DNA of 64,000 bases. Origin: Scolanthus callimorphus. Taxonomy: Eukaryota; Cnidaria; Anthozoa; Actiniaria; Edwardsiidae. The notes below the pieces were generated by a model, which ran no database searches, was not told where the DNA came from, and saw nothing but the letters and a program-made list of their open reading frames with translations. Positions within the stretch are counted from its first letter, which is position 1; each line of letters opens with the position of its first letter. This document shows positions 10,708-24,100 of this stretch, in pieces. Made by a program: the position numbers and the translations under genes. Where the stretch lies: the NCBI GenBank assembly GCA_033964015.1, contig CM066915.1, positions 5,753,575-5,817,574 of the forward strand, given 5' to 3'.

Positions 10708-11044
10708 ACCAATTTTTGCATGCAACTTTCTTTTGAGTTCGTTTTTCATTATTCGTGGACTAAAACCTTTTGAATTGTAGACCGCGCGGGCTACATTGAG
10801 TTTGTACCTTACCACGTGACCATGATAGAACCAATCAGAGCGCGCGTTTTGATCGAATAAACACGAACTATATAATAACGTTTTTTATTATATAGACGCG
10901 AGTGTTTTACTGGGAAATACGCCACTCTCATACGAAGCTACATCCGGGTCCTGAGTGACATATTTTCCATATCCTCACTAGTGAGGATATCGGTCAAAAC
11001 AAAAGTGCTTGAAAATCAATTTGGAATATTTGTTTCTGGTTTGT

Positions 11045-11218
11045 CTATATAATAAAAAGAAAATTACACCGTGGCTTGAAGATATGAGTTTTATTTTCTC
11101 GTGTCAAAAACAATATTTTACTCATTCGCTGCGCTCATTCGTAAAATATTGTTCTTGCCACTCGAAAATAAAACTTATATCTTCGCGCCACCGTGTAATA
11201 TCCTCTATTTATTATACG
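11045..11218. repeat. Foldback element, about 175 bp
   Basis: Arms TATATAATAAA..ATTACACC.GTGG and the mirrored CCACCGTGTAATA...TTTATTATA, with inner arms around CAATATTTTACTCATTCG. Confidence 0.75.
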
Positions 11219-11480
11219 ACTGTGACGTCATTTTACCATATAAGGTCAAAATTGAGTGCAGATATGGAGCCATATTACACGGCAAAAGCCGTATTACACG
11301 GTTAAAAGCCGTATAACACTAGGGTAGCCGTATTACACTGTACGAAACCAGTTGCAAACCGGTTTTGCGCGCGCACTTGAATGGCTTCCCCATCGTGTGC
11401 TAGTGAAATCACGTACGTTTTCTAGTAAATCTTGAACAGAAAAGAAAGTATTTCTGTTCGTCGTATAATAAATAACTCAT

Positions 11481-11611
11481 TAGATGTTTTTTCATGTAAT
11501 ACTGGCGGACATTTTACTCGTTGCTCGCATTTTTGCTCACCCCTGTGGGGCTCGGGAAAATACGTCCGCAACTCGTAAAATATCCGCCCGTATTACATGA
11601 AAAAACATCTA
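11481..11611. repeat. Foldback element, about 131 bp
   Basis: Arms begin TAGATGTTTTTTCATGTAAT and end with its complement; inner CGGACATTTTACTCG arms also pair. Confidence 0.8.
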
Positions 11612-11976
11612 ATAAGATATGTGAAATTTAGTGAGGATTCCAGGCTTGCCTTTCTCCTTCGTTTCTGAATTATTCTTTATCATCTTGTTCTAACTACCCA
11701 TGGTGCAAAAGAGAGCGAGTATCGTATACAGAGGCTGAGAAACAGAATTTTATATATTTTATATTTTTTGTCAAAAGTAAGGCTGAGCTTGAGGTGCTCA
11801 CAAGGTAACGCATCCATCCACTCGCAAAGTATGTACAAGTAATTTCATTATATGCTAGAAGTAGCAATTTTATAATAACAGTTAATATACAATTTTTAGT
11901 ACTATATACATACAATTTCGTGTTTCTGTTGTTGCATGGAACACTAGCAACCATACCCTACATTCAAAATTTCTAG

Positions 11977-12107
11977 CTACTGTTCAGTCGGGGCATCTTC
12001 GGGAGCTTGTCGGGGTGTCTTCGGAGACTTGTCGGCCGGTGTTTTCCGTGGCAAGGTTGGTGAGCGTTTGGTACGAGGCAGGTCCTTCCCTGCGGGTTTA
12101 TTTTTAT
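11977..12107 (-). CDS. Coiled-coil gene exon 27 (terminal, basic tail)
   Basis: Acceptor TATTACCAG; completes Asp from the previous G, then KNKPAGKDLPRTKRSP... ending APTEQ and TAG. Rich in Pro, Lys and Thr, so disordered rather than coiled. Confidence 0.75.
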
Positions 12108-15100
12108 CTGGTAATAAAAGGTCGTACAAAATTATACCCCATTCATATCGGCGCTTATACTAGCCTGAAGGAAGTTGATTAAACTGTTAAAAAAATCCTT
12201 ATCGATCCTTAGCTCCAAAAAGAGGAGACTGTTCTAAGGACTGTACATGTTACTAAATGATCATTTAGAGAGCAGTCAATATTTCACGGATCTTCCTGAT
12301 TAGTAGTGCAGTGTAATAAAGTATCTATCTATCTACGAGGGCGAGGGCTGCCCCCCCCCCCGTGTTATGGTTTTATGCTGTAAATTTACCACCCCCCATT
12401 ATAATGATTGACATTTTATTAATCTCCTCCCCCCCCCCCCCCCGTGTTATGGTTTTATGCTGTAAATTTACCACCCCCCATTATAATGATTGAAATTTTA
12501 TTAATCTCCTCCAGCAGCTAATATCATTTAACAAGTCTCCCTCGAGAAATGTTTGCAATTTAAGCATTCTAAGATGGCCAAAAATGCCCAAAATTTAAAG
12601 GAAAAATAAACTGGATATCATCTAAAATGTCTATGTCTGAAACTACAAAAATACACAAATAGGTGGCGTTGGGCAAAAAGGCCTGAGCAGTAGGAAAAAA
12701 GAGGATAAGGAACGTACGGGTATTTTCCGGATTGGTAGGGGTAGCTCATAAGATATTTCGTCTTCTGCAAATGATCATTTTGTCCATTTTCTTAAATAAT
12801 TCCACTTAAAGTTAATATCTCAACATGGGAATAAGCCCACCTTTGCTTTCTCTTTTCTGAGACTGGGCAGTATCTGTAAACAAAAAAACAAAAAAATGGT
12901 CACAAGCAGTCGATTTGAGGTTTTGCCCCGGTTAAGGTGGCCGGCGCCTTAAAAAAAAAGATTTGACTAGAAAACATTTCCTGGTCAAATCTGCTGGTTT
13001 CGTTTTGATTCATTTTTTTTTCGTAAGAAATAGCCGCGGGCGACCTTAATGGCGATGAGTTCGGCACTGGTCACCTTAACTCGTTGATGTTAGAAGTATA
13101 CGAGTCGAGAGCGCGTGATCTCCCTGACGATTAGACGTCAACAGGTGGTTGCTGGGTGTTCATCGCAAATAAACAGGTCCTTTCGTAGTCTCCCTCGCAG
13201 CCCGTCCTTTGTGTCGGTCACGCAACGCTTCGAATGAATCTCAAAGGACGGGCTAGTCCTTTCGCTGAACGGGCGCCATATTGGATTTTGAGAATCGGGC
13301 GCGGTCCCTGGGGAGAGCGAAACAATCGAGCCACAAAATCCAAGATGGCGTCCGATTAGCGAACGGACGTTTTTTTTTTCCTTCAATTCCAGGCTGTTTT
13401 TATGTATTTGTTTTCCCTTCTGCGACTCTTGTACTGCATGAACGACTGTTAATCGAGTGCAATGGAATTATAAAACATTTTTTAGAGGAAGGGTCCTTCC
13501 CATAAGGATACTTCAATTCAACATGATTTTGACTTACTGACCTACAGGTCGCAGGCTGGCGATACCGTCCATGAAATGCGCCAACACGCCAAGCTGCTCC
13601 TCGAGCTGCTGGTGAATCTCATCAATCCTGGCAACAACAATCAGGACAACGATCAGAACACGTGACAATCTAACAGTACTCAGACCACAGGTTACCCAGG
13701 CATATACAGTACTTTCACAATTCAGTTTTTCTAGTTAGAGCCGAAAGAAACATTTACTGTAGTCAAAAAACTTGCAGCTCACGAAATTACATCAGAATAC
13801 ACAATTTCAGAAAATTTCGTATAATTTGATTAAATATTGACGTAATTATAGGAGCTCACAAATACAGAGCTTTGTATGGGGTTCCTTTCTGGCCTCGTTT
13901 TGGTGTATTTTGAGAACTTCAGATGCTTATATCTCGTCTAAGATTTGCAGGTTTCAACTCAACTTCACAAATGTTTTGAAAGTCATCAGGCACTATACTT
14001 TTAATAATTTTCATGTCAAAATTTGAAATAGCTTTAAAGTTTCAATGGCTCATGTAAATGAGCGGCGGCCATTGTGAAAGTCGTGTATTGTTTGTGCACT
14101 GCAGCATTGAATTATCATAGGGTTTATATGGGGTTGATGTGTGAAAGGATAGCATCAAGGACAACCACAGCCAGGCTTTCAACTGATCATTTTTTTTTTA
14201 AATAGGGCTAAATATAGGGCATTTTTCCAAAATACATAGGGCCAATATAGGGCATCTAGAGAAAATATAGGGCAAATATAGGGATGTAGGACATTGGTAA
14301 AACTTCATATTCTCTACACAATCTATGCACAATAAGACTTTCTAAAGCTTCAAGACTTTCAGCACATCGATGTTGCATGTGACAATAACGGTGCAGGGCC
14401 CGACATCAGTTTTGTCAAGAGGTGTCATTGGGTCTAAATAAAATAAAAAATTCTTGTTGCCAAATAGTGAAGTTTGGTCGCCATAATATAAATCTTAGAT
14501 CGCCATCGTTTTCTCTTCTGTTTGTTATAAGAAATAGTTTTTCGTGAACTGTAAAAGTACAGAGCGATTGTAGCAGGTTTCAGATTTCTTCCTTTAACGC
14601 CTTTCCTTTGCCTCAAAGGCCTTTCTTCGCTGGCAGTGATTTGACTGCAGTAGCTCCTGGTGTTTTTGTTTTTCATACTTTAGCAGTTACAGGGCCGTAG
14701 CAAGCATCCAAAAACGACATATAAAAAACAGAAGGCAGTTTTTAGGGGAAGTTTTAACTGTTTCGCTCGCGAAGCGCGCCGAAAATTTCGAGTCCAGCAC
14801 GTGGAATTACCACATGAGAACTTTGATATGTAGGGTGCAAATCGCATTGCCAAAATTTCACTTTTAATCTTTTTCAAGAAAGGGTTCACGTTTTTGTGCA
14901 AAATATCAAAAATATCAAAAATATAGGAAATACAGGACATTTCAAGACAATATAGAGAAATATAGGAAAATCTAAAAAAATATAGGAAATATTAGGGCCG
15001 GTTGAAGGCCTGCACAACTATAATCACATTGTAAGTTTCAGTAACATTTAATGAGAATTTCTCATAAATTTGCATTCCCACATCCCTTCACACAACCCCA

Positions 15101-18100
15101 TATCAACCCTATAATAATTCAATGTTGCAGTATACACACAAAATAGGCCTTTTGCGCTAGAGATCACCTGACCCGGTCACCCTTAAATTGAACAGCTTCA
15201 CGCAAATTGATGCTCAGAAATGAAAGGAGCGTATTGATTTTAATAAAAAGCCCAAATTTCAGCAACCTACAATGAAAACTGAAAGAATGGGATCAAAAAT
15301 AAAACTTTTAATAGGGTTAAGGAAGAGCAATATTGCTATGGTCTAAAAAGGTCACATCTTAAGGGTCGTTCACACGGCGCGATTTCAGCTGCGATCTGAG
15401 GTGCGATTTCTGTGGCGATCCCATGGCGATGTCATATCGCGCGGTGTGAACGGCCGGCGATCTTATGGCGATTTCGTCGCAGGCGTTTTGAACATGTTCA
15501 AATTCCACTGCGATGCGGGTGCGATCTCTTCAGATCGCAACAAACTGACAAAGATCGCAGAGCCAAATCGCCAGCCGTTCACACAGCGCGATATGACGCC
15601 GACAATCGCCGTAAAAATCGCACCTCAAATCGCAGCTAAGATCGCGCCGTCTGAACGGGCCTTTATAGAGCGGATTTCAGATGACAGTCGATAGTAAATC
15701 AGACTTGCGTTGTCTACACTATGTATTCTATTGGTTGAGGTTTTGGGTCTTTGTTTACAGCCAATTAATTCAGCCAATGAGAAAATCCGAAGAAAATCCA
15801 ACATCATAGCGAATCTTGTTTTCGTGGGTCACTGATTGGTCACTTGTTGAATTTGTCTCGCAAATAGTGAAGTTTGGTCGCCATAATATAAATCTTAGAT
15901 CGCCATCGTTTTCTCTTCTGTTTGTTATAAGAAATAGTTTTTCGTGAACTGTAAAAGTACAGAGCGATTGTAGCAGGTTTCAGATTTCTTCCTTTAAGGC
16001 CTTTCCTTTGCCTCAAAGGCCTTTCTTCGCTGGCAGTGATTTGGCTGCAGTAGCTCCTGGTGTTTTTGTTTTTCATACTTTAGCAGTTACAGGGCCGTAG
16101 CAAGCATCCAAAAACGACATAAAAAACAGAAGGCAGTTTTTAGGGGAAGTTTTAACTGTTTTGCGCGAAAATTTCCGAAAATTTCGAGTCCAGCACGTGG
16201 AATTACCACATGAGAACTTTAATATGTAAGGTGCAAATCGCATTGCCAAAATTTCACTTTTAATCTTTTTCAAGAAAGGGTTCACGTTTTTGTGCAAAAT
16301 ATCAAAAATATAGGAAATACAGGACATTTCAAGACAATATAGAGAAATATAGGAAAATCTAAAAAAAATATAGGAAATATTAGGGCCGGTTGAAGGCCTG
16401 CACAACTATAATCACATTGTAAGTTTCAGTAACATTTAATGAGAATTTCTCATAAATTTGCATTCCCACATCCCTTCACACAACCCCATATCAACCCTAT
16501 AATAATTCAATGTTGCAGTATACACACAAAATAGGCCTTTTGCGCTAGAGATCACCTGACCCGGTCACCCTTAAATTGAGCAGCTTCACGCAAATTGATG
16601 CTCAGAAATGAAAAGAGCGTATTGATTTTAATAAAAAGCCCAAATTTCAGCAACCTACAATGAAAACTGAAAGAATGGGATCAAAAATAAAACTTTTAAT
16701 AGGGTTAAGGAAGAGCAATATTGCTATGGTCTAAAAAGGTCACATCTTAAGGCCCGTTCACACGGCGCGATTTCAGCTGCGATCTGAGGTGCGATTTCTG
16801 TGGCGATCCCATAGCGATGTCATATCGCGCGGTGTGAACGGCCGGCGATCTTATGGCGATTTCGTTTGCGATGTCGCCGCGACGTCGCAGGCGTTTTGAA
16901 CATGTTCAAATTCCACTGCGATGCGGGTGCGATCTCTTCAGATCGCAACAAACTGACAAAGATCGCAGAGCCAAATCGCCAGCCGTTCACACAGCGCGAT
17001 ATGACGCCGACAAAGCCGTAAAAATCGCACCTCAAATCGCAGCTAAGATCGCGCCGTGTGAACGGGCCGTTATAGAGCGGATTTCAGATGACAGTCGATA
17101 GTAAATCAGACTTGCGTTGTCTACACTATGTATTCTATTGGTTTAGGTTTTGGGTCTTTGTTTACGGCCAATTAATTCAGCCAATGAGAATCCGAAGAAA
17201 ATCCAACATCATAGCGAATCTTGTTTTCGTGGGTCACTGATTGGTCACTTGTTGAATTTGTCTCGCTCCTGATTGGCTAAGGGAATTTACTTTGCTCCGA
17301 CTTTGTGGTTTTATCGGATCTTACTGACATTTAGAATAAGTAGTTTTTTAGATATTCCAACAGCGCATTTTCTCTCGTGCAATATCTGGTTTCCGTCATA
17401 AATCCAAGACTCCGTTCTCACTACCTTTCCTCCCGAACGTGGGTCTCCTTCTGCAGTTTGTCGATGTTATTCAGCATCTGGATATCTCTTTCTGCAAACA
17501 CCTACCGGCAAAGAGAATGTATTTCAAACTATATTATTTCATCTAGCGAAGGTGCTCTAGATACCCAAAACGCTCAGTATTACATAATGGGAAGTTGCGA
17601 AAAAAAAAACAAACAAACAAACAAGCAAGCAGACAAACAAACAAAATCCGTACCCCCCTGTCCAGGACTCTAGTTTCAGGTACCCACCCTTGAAACGGTT
17701 GGTTGTCCCTACCCACCCTGGAATTCCACTATGTTTTCTCATGAAAACCCTGGAAACCTCCCTAGATTTCCATATTTCGGGAATACCCACCTTGGAATTT
17801 TACTCCAATACTAGGGTACCCATCCTGGAATTTTACTCCAATACTAGGGTACCCATCCTGGAATTTTACTCCAATACTAGGGCACCCACCCTGGAATTCC
17901 ACTGAATTTTCTCATGACCACCATGTTCTCTGTGTCTTGACAGGAGGGTGCCATTTTTTTCGTTTGCGATTGCCCAATGGGCGTAACGCCTTAGTGTAAG
18001 ACAATAAATATCTACATACGGGCCCTCGGGTCCGCCCTCGATCCTAACCGAAGGTGTCGCTACCGTCTCGTAATTTACAACGTACTGGTGCGTCACGTGA

Positions 18101-21100
18101 TTATTTCTACCAATAGCAGGCGGTCACATCACAGCAATAGTTGCTGATGTAGTGTTGGATAATGCTGGACAGCCCTATTTCGACATTGTTGTAAGTAATC
18201 CACTGTAATAAATTACCTTGTCTAATTTCAGGTCTTCCACCCATCCTTCTTTAAGGGCACCTGAAAAAAAGACGATTCTGGACAATGAGAATGGACAAAA
18301 ATCCGTTTACTTCTACCTCTGTGCTTATAATTCTGACGGGGTATTCTAGCAGTGTTTCTATCTGAGTCAGACGTCACTCTTTCAGTCGAGTAAAAAAAAT
18401 CATCAATTTCAATCAGCTGATTTAGAGATTGTAGCGCCATGTTTTCAATAGAATTAGGCCTCGAGATCTGCAAGTAATTCGTATTCTCATATCGAATGTA
18501 AACGAGAACAAAATAGCGGACTAAAGTTCTTCATGTGTGCACGTGGGACTCGCGTCGTCACAGCTCAACCTGAAATGTTGTCCAGTCAGACTTCATCTTG
18601 TCAGCATGGCAACATACCGAGTCAGAGAAAGCATCCATTCGTCCATCGGCTGATTTAGGGAACGGCGTGCATTTTGTTCGATTGAATTTGGCAAATCAGT
18701 TACTACGGAATTCACCGAACCGTGGTTCGTGTCTAAAAAAAAAACGTCTACGATTCTGCCCGCTCGGGCTCATGTCTGCATTCCTTTCTCCACGGGCGTG
18801 CTTTTCCAAAGCTTCTCTGAAAGACCTGAAAAGTGGCATGTCTATATTTTAGTGAAATATTTCGGAAAAAAGCCATCAGTTAAAGTTTAAGTCGCTTTGC
18901 TTTCATATTTCAAGATTGTAACAGGCGCATTTTCTATTTCGACACTGTCGTGACGGTTGTTTTCAAGAACACATCTAGTCCAGTAAATGAATGAAAAGGT
19001 TGGACAAAAATGATAACAAATGTTTCTCACCAGGAACATGTTTACTAGTGTTCCGTTAAAAAACAAGAAAAAGTCCACCCGAATCCTCCCATGGCAACTT
19101 CCTTATTTTGAGTTTTGAAAATTCCTCATTGTAGCGCTATTGTTACCGCCATTGTTATTCATGAGTTTGCCGGCACTTGAGCCTTCCAAACCAGAAGATA
19201 TTCTATAGTGTGTATATCAAAACTACTTCCATATTTTCTGCCCCAGGGGCCGTGGTTTGATTCACAGGCTTGATTTATAAATCGCTAGCCACGTCACAAA
19301 TAAATATCTAGCTTTTGGCATTTAGTTTCGATTTTTTACGCGATTTCACGCTTTCAATATAGACTTCGTACGGGATTTGAAAATATGAGTTCCGTAAATA
19401 CCAGAAAACGTCTTCTGAAGCAATTTTTATTGCCAAGAAGTTACTAAATAAAGTGAAATGATCATAATTCTTGGAAGTCAGAAACATTCAGAGATTAGCC
19501 GGGCCGGCGCTACACTCTATAAAATTCATTCTCAGAAACAGTGGAAAAATAGTTAAGAGCTGCGAACAACAAAGGTTAAAACAAGCTGCCAAAAGAACTC
19601 GGTAATTTTTACCTTTCGCATGATCTTATTTTTGCTGATTTTCTTCCTATGATACTATAGAGTGTCAGGAACAATATTAAGGAGAAAAACCTTTTGTTTC
19701 ATTTTGAGCTCGCTCTTTTTCGGCCTAAAATGACTGGACTATTAGATTTCATGAAAATGAGGAATTTTCAAAACTCAAAAAAGGAAGTTGCCATGGGAGG
19801 ATTCGGGTGGACTTTTTTTGTGTACTAACGGGCCAATAGTAAACATGTTCCTGGTGAGAAACCTTTGTTATCATTTTTGTTCAACCTTTAGTAAAAATAT
19901 TTTTTCATTTACTGGACTAATGAGCTCGTGGAGAAAGGGATGCAGACAAAAAACACGAGCCCGAGCGGGCAGAATCGTAGAAGTTTTTTTCGACGCAAAC
20001 CACGGTTCGGTGAATTCCGTAGTATATAACTTTGTTTATAGATGGCTACTTCAAGATCTGCACGTAATGCACCAGTCAAAGTAAACCCCAAGACCCCCCA
20101 CCCCGGGATATGTGGGGGCATTAGACTGAAATTGGTACTAAAACTTCCAAATTCCCCACTGTGGGGACATGTTTTATGAGCTAAATAGCAGGAAATCCCC
20201 ACCCCCCCTGGGGCAGTCCAAGAGATGCTGCATTGTTATTATTCATCAGTCGTTCAGAGCCAAAGACTATACTAGTGAGGAATCCACACGGTAATATATG
20301 GGAGATGGCTCCTCTTCATCATTCTACTTTCATCAAACTCTGTGTAACTGGACTCCTATGTGCTTTCTGGCTCACTCAATAGAAAACTCACAGTCGACAA
20401 ACCCAACGGAGCTCCGGCGGTCGCCGGCTTGTTTTGACAATATCCTAATAGATATTGATATTTTGTATCAAAAGCACACCTATAACATATTGATCGTAGT
20501 TGTAGCTTTCTTCTGTTAATGCGAAGGGAAATCTAAGCTAAAATAGCGCTAAAAAATCAAATCTTTTCTTTTGGAAATTCCTGGGGTTTACTTTGACTGG
20601 TGCATAATTCGTATTACGCGAAAGGTGGTGGACTGACGCGCAAAGTGCAAGTCAGTCTCTATTTTGTTCTTATAATAATGTCGGATGTAAACGTTGTGCT
20701 CGCGTCATCAGAGCTGAAATGTTGTATAATTGTTGTAAACCTCTTAGACCCCGTTCACACGAGACCGGTACAAAACCGGACCGATACAATTACGGTATCC
20801 GCCTGTTCATATGATACCGGTACAATTCTGGTACGTTTTGCAACAGTGTTCACACGGCCTAGCCGTGCCAAAATTGGTCCGGTACCGCAGGTCCCGTGTG
20901 AACGCGCGACGCTACCGTACCAGAATTGTACCGGTCCGGTTTTGTACCGGTCTCGTGTGGACGGGGTCTTGCTGTGCGACTACGTCAAACGGGCCATTCC
21001 GTTAAAAGTTTGTCATTCAGAGATTCAAATCATTTTAAGAAAATTTAATACCTGAACTGATGAGTAATCAAATGTTTTGAAGTGATTTCTGCTCATAACA

Positions 21101-24100
21101 TTCACAGTTTGTCTTTAGTCCTTTAGAGAAAAGCGAATATTTTGATGCCTGAGATCTCATGAAAGTCAAGATCCTTTGTTCTATACTCGCTTTCTGATTG
21201 GCTAACTTCTTACAAAATGGCGTAGGCGCACAGTAATTTCCTTACCCCTGTATTCTAGAAGCAGCTTGGCTAACGTCTCTTGCGTGGCTTGATTTGCACT
21301 CATTTGCTTGTCCATGCTGTTGAGTTCGGTGTGTAGTATCTTGATAGCCTGAAAACCAAACAAAAAGAACGTACACCTGAACCTCGACATCTTCAAAGGG
21401 AAGGGTAACATCTTTTTTTACTTTCACTGTCCAAAAAAAATGGACTATAGAAAAACGTTTTGCAGTTAAAAATAGAGCGGTTTTCACATGACTGTCGTCG
21501 TGAAAACAATTGCAATTGAGCAATCACTAGCGAATCAGAATCGAGAGAATTCACGACTTGCTCCTAAATGGCTTTTTTCTCAACCAACTGCAAGCCGAAC
21601 CAATTACTAAGTAATTACACAATTTAATAATATGGATGCAAAAATTTCTCGATTCTGATTGGTCGAGAGCAGTGCAATTACAAAAGTAATTTGCACTCCA
21701 AAAAAGTAATTGCACTCAAATGAGTGCAGGTATTTCATGAAGCTGATTGGCTAAATAAACAATGGATTTTACGAACGAGCCAATCAAATGCACGCTAGCT
21801 GTCACGCCACTCGATCTGTTTGAGCCTTGTCAACAAGATGGGAGGTCGATAGATGGCTTTGGATGGAGGGAGAAATTCGGTTCCTTTTCTTGAAAATCAT
21901 CTTCCGAAACCCTTAGAAAGCAAAATGTGAATTCCTTATGGACTTGAGCAAGACTTGTTTTAGTTTTCATTCTTTGTTATGGAAGGATATGAAGGGAAAT
22001 CTTCGTTGACTGTGAATCTAGCGGCGGGAATTGCCAGCGATGAAAATGAACTAGAAGTATCAAGAACACATGCGATACGGACAGTTTTTCGGATCAAATT
22101 CCTGTCAATCTTGGTTGTTAATAGCTGTTACAAGAAAGTTTACACAAGAGAAGACTTCAGGTATGTCTTCTGTGGAAGTTTACCTAGCTATGTTCACCTT
22201 TCTGGACAATATTCTGCCCGTTTTTGGTGACCGAAAATGCACAAGCAACTAAGCTTTCAAAAGCAATTCAAACTGAAAGAAACCAACCAATTAATTAATA
22301 CAGGCTCTCTTATGTTATTTTACCTTGGAATCTGAAATAAAGTGTATGATTGTCAAAACAGAATTCCACCTGCTTCTAGCATAAAATAAATTTGTTGTGT
22401 CAAGTATATTTATGTCAAGTTAGGTTTCGTAAACTTTGCTCGCTTGTCTCGCACGCGTTCAGTGCATTTGTGGCCGCTGCAAAAAATAAGGTCTTTCTCT
22501 GAAAATTTTTGCATCCATATTATTAATAAGTAATCATACGACTATTCTCGTTCAATTTGGGATTAATTACACTCGTGAGTTTTTCAAAAAGCTCAAATTG
22601 CACTCGCCCTAACGGGCTCGTGCAATTTCGATACTTTTTGAAAAACTCACTCGTGCAATTAATCCCAAATTGAACTCGAAGTCGTATGATTACCTATACG
22701 TATTTACTACAGAATTTGATTGGCTCAAATAAACGAGTAGCCAATGAGAACGCAAAGCAATCGCAATTACATAACAAGTCTTGACCCCGGGGGGGACTCC
22801 CCATATTTTCAGACGGGGGTGCTCGTCCTATCCCTTAGGGTATAAAATTGACAGACGTGCTATCTCTTAGGGGTGTTTAAAATCAGCCCTATCCCTTAGG
22901 GGAGTCTCAGACCAATCTTTGCCCAGAAATATATTGGTACTGACACCAGAACTGATATTTTGAAAGGAAACTTGGATGAAAACCCTAAAAGACCTAAAAT
23001 TCGCTTTTATTTGTTTTGACCTGCCAAATTTGCTATCTTTTAGGGGTAAATTCGGCACTCGCCTCGCCAAATTTGCTTTCTTTTAGGGGTAAATTTGCTG
23101 TTGGCCACACCCATTTTGCTATCCCTTAGGGTCAAAATCAATTTTCCCGACGAGCACCCCCGTCTGAAAATATGGGGAGTCCCCCCCGGGGTCTTGACAG
23201 TCTTGTGAAAGTCGCTCTTCAGATTACGAGCTTTTAATTCAAAATCGCTTTGTTTGTTATAAGATTTTAAAAATGTTTCCTTGCGAATTGACCATCCATT
23301 ACCCTGCGAGCAGTGATTTCCTCCTCTCTTAGGCGGAAATCACTGCTCGCAGGGTAACCATCCATTCCTTTTCTTCTTCTTTTTAAAAGAGTATATATGA
23401 TTATACATTTGCAAAAATGTGTTATAATATTAGTTAAATACATGTAATGTCTATATCCTTGTAATTGTCTTGTTAAAGCGAAATATAAAATGTTGTAAAA
23501 AAAATCTTGACATGCAGGTCGTGGCAGGCTTTCCTTTCCCTCCTCTCTTCCCTCTCCTTTTCTATAAACCTGCAGGTTACATTAGTACTAATAGCGTAGC
23601 TTACCTCCTTTAGTCTTGAAGGCCAGTTGATGCCAACAGCAGCCAATGAAGTAGCAAAGAAAAACAAAAACCTGCTTTAGAAATCAATTCTAAGGCCAGA
23701 GATTCAAACAAGCTGAACCTGAGTAGTGTCATTGGTTATTGACCGTTCGCCTGGCCTGAACGCACCGTCGAAAAATGTTATGAAAGGGCAGCAGCATGTT
23801 TGAGAGAGAAAAACACAACGTTTTGTACGCGTTAGGAAACATCTCGCGTTGCGATTGGCTACTGCCCGAAACATTGTCTCTCATGGAACTTCTCGTGTGG
23901 ATAATCAAAGTTAGGCGATTGGAAGTCCCTTCACAACATGTTTCGGCGGCATCAGTTATCGGTAGTTGCAAATGCCTCAGATATCATTACGGAACAGGTT
24001 ACTTGACTATCAGTGGTCATTGGGCACCATTGAAAATGTCATCCTCCCCTCACCTACCCCCTGGGGAAAGGGGGGAGGTGAGGGGAGGGCACTGGCGCGC

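Noticed and set aside
16073..16405. 110-residue minus-strand frame and its sister at 14680-14940
   Set aside because: Lie inside the 1.4-kb duplication in a region of 'TATAGG' repeats; no splice or domain support.
20600..21055. 151-residue plus-strand frame
   Set aside because: Runs across the ACCGGTACAA foldback element and mirrors its inverted arms; no protein features.
23570..23667. Larger minus-strand exon reading AAVGINWPSRLKE
   Set aside because: Hydrophobic, not coiled, and no acceptor gives the needed entry phase; the 10-nt microexon fits instead.
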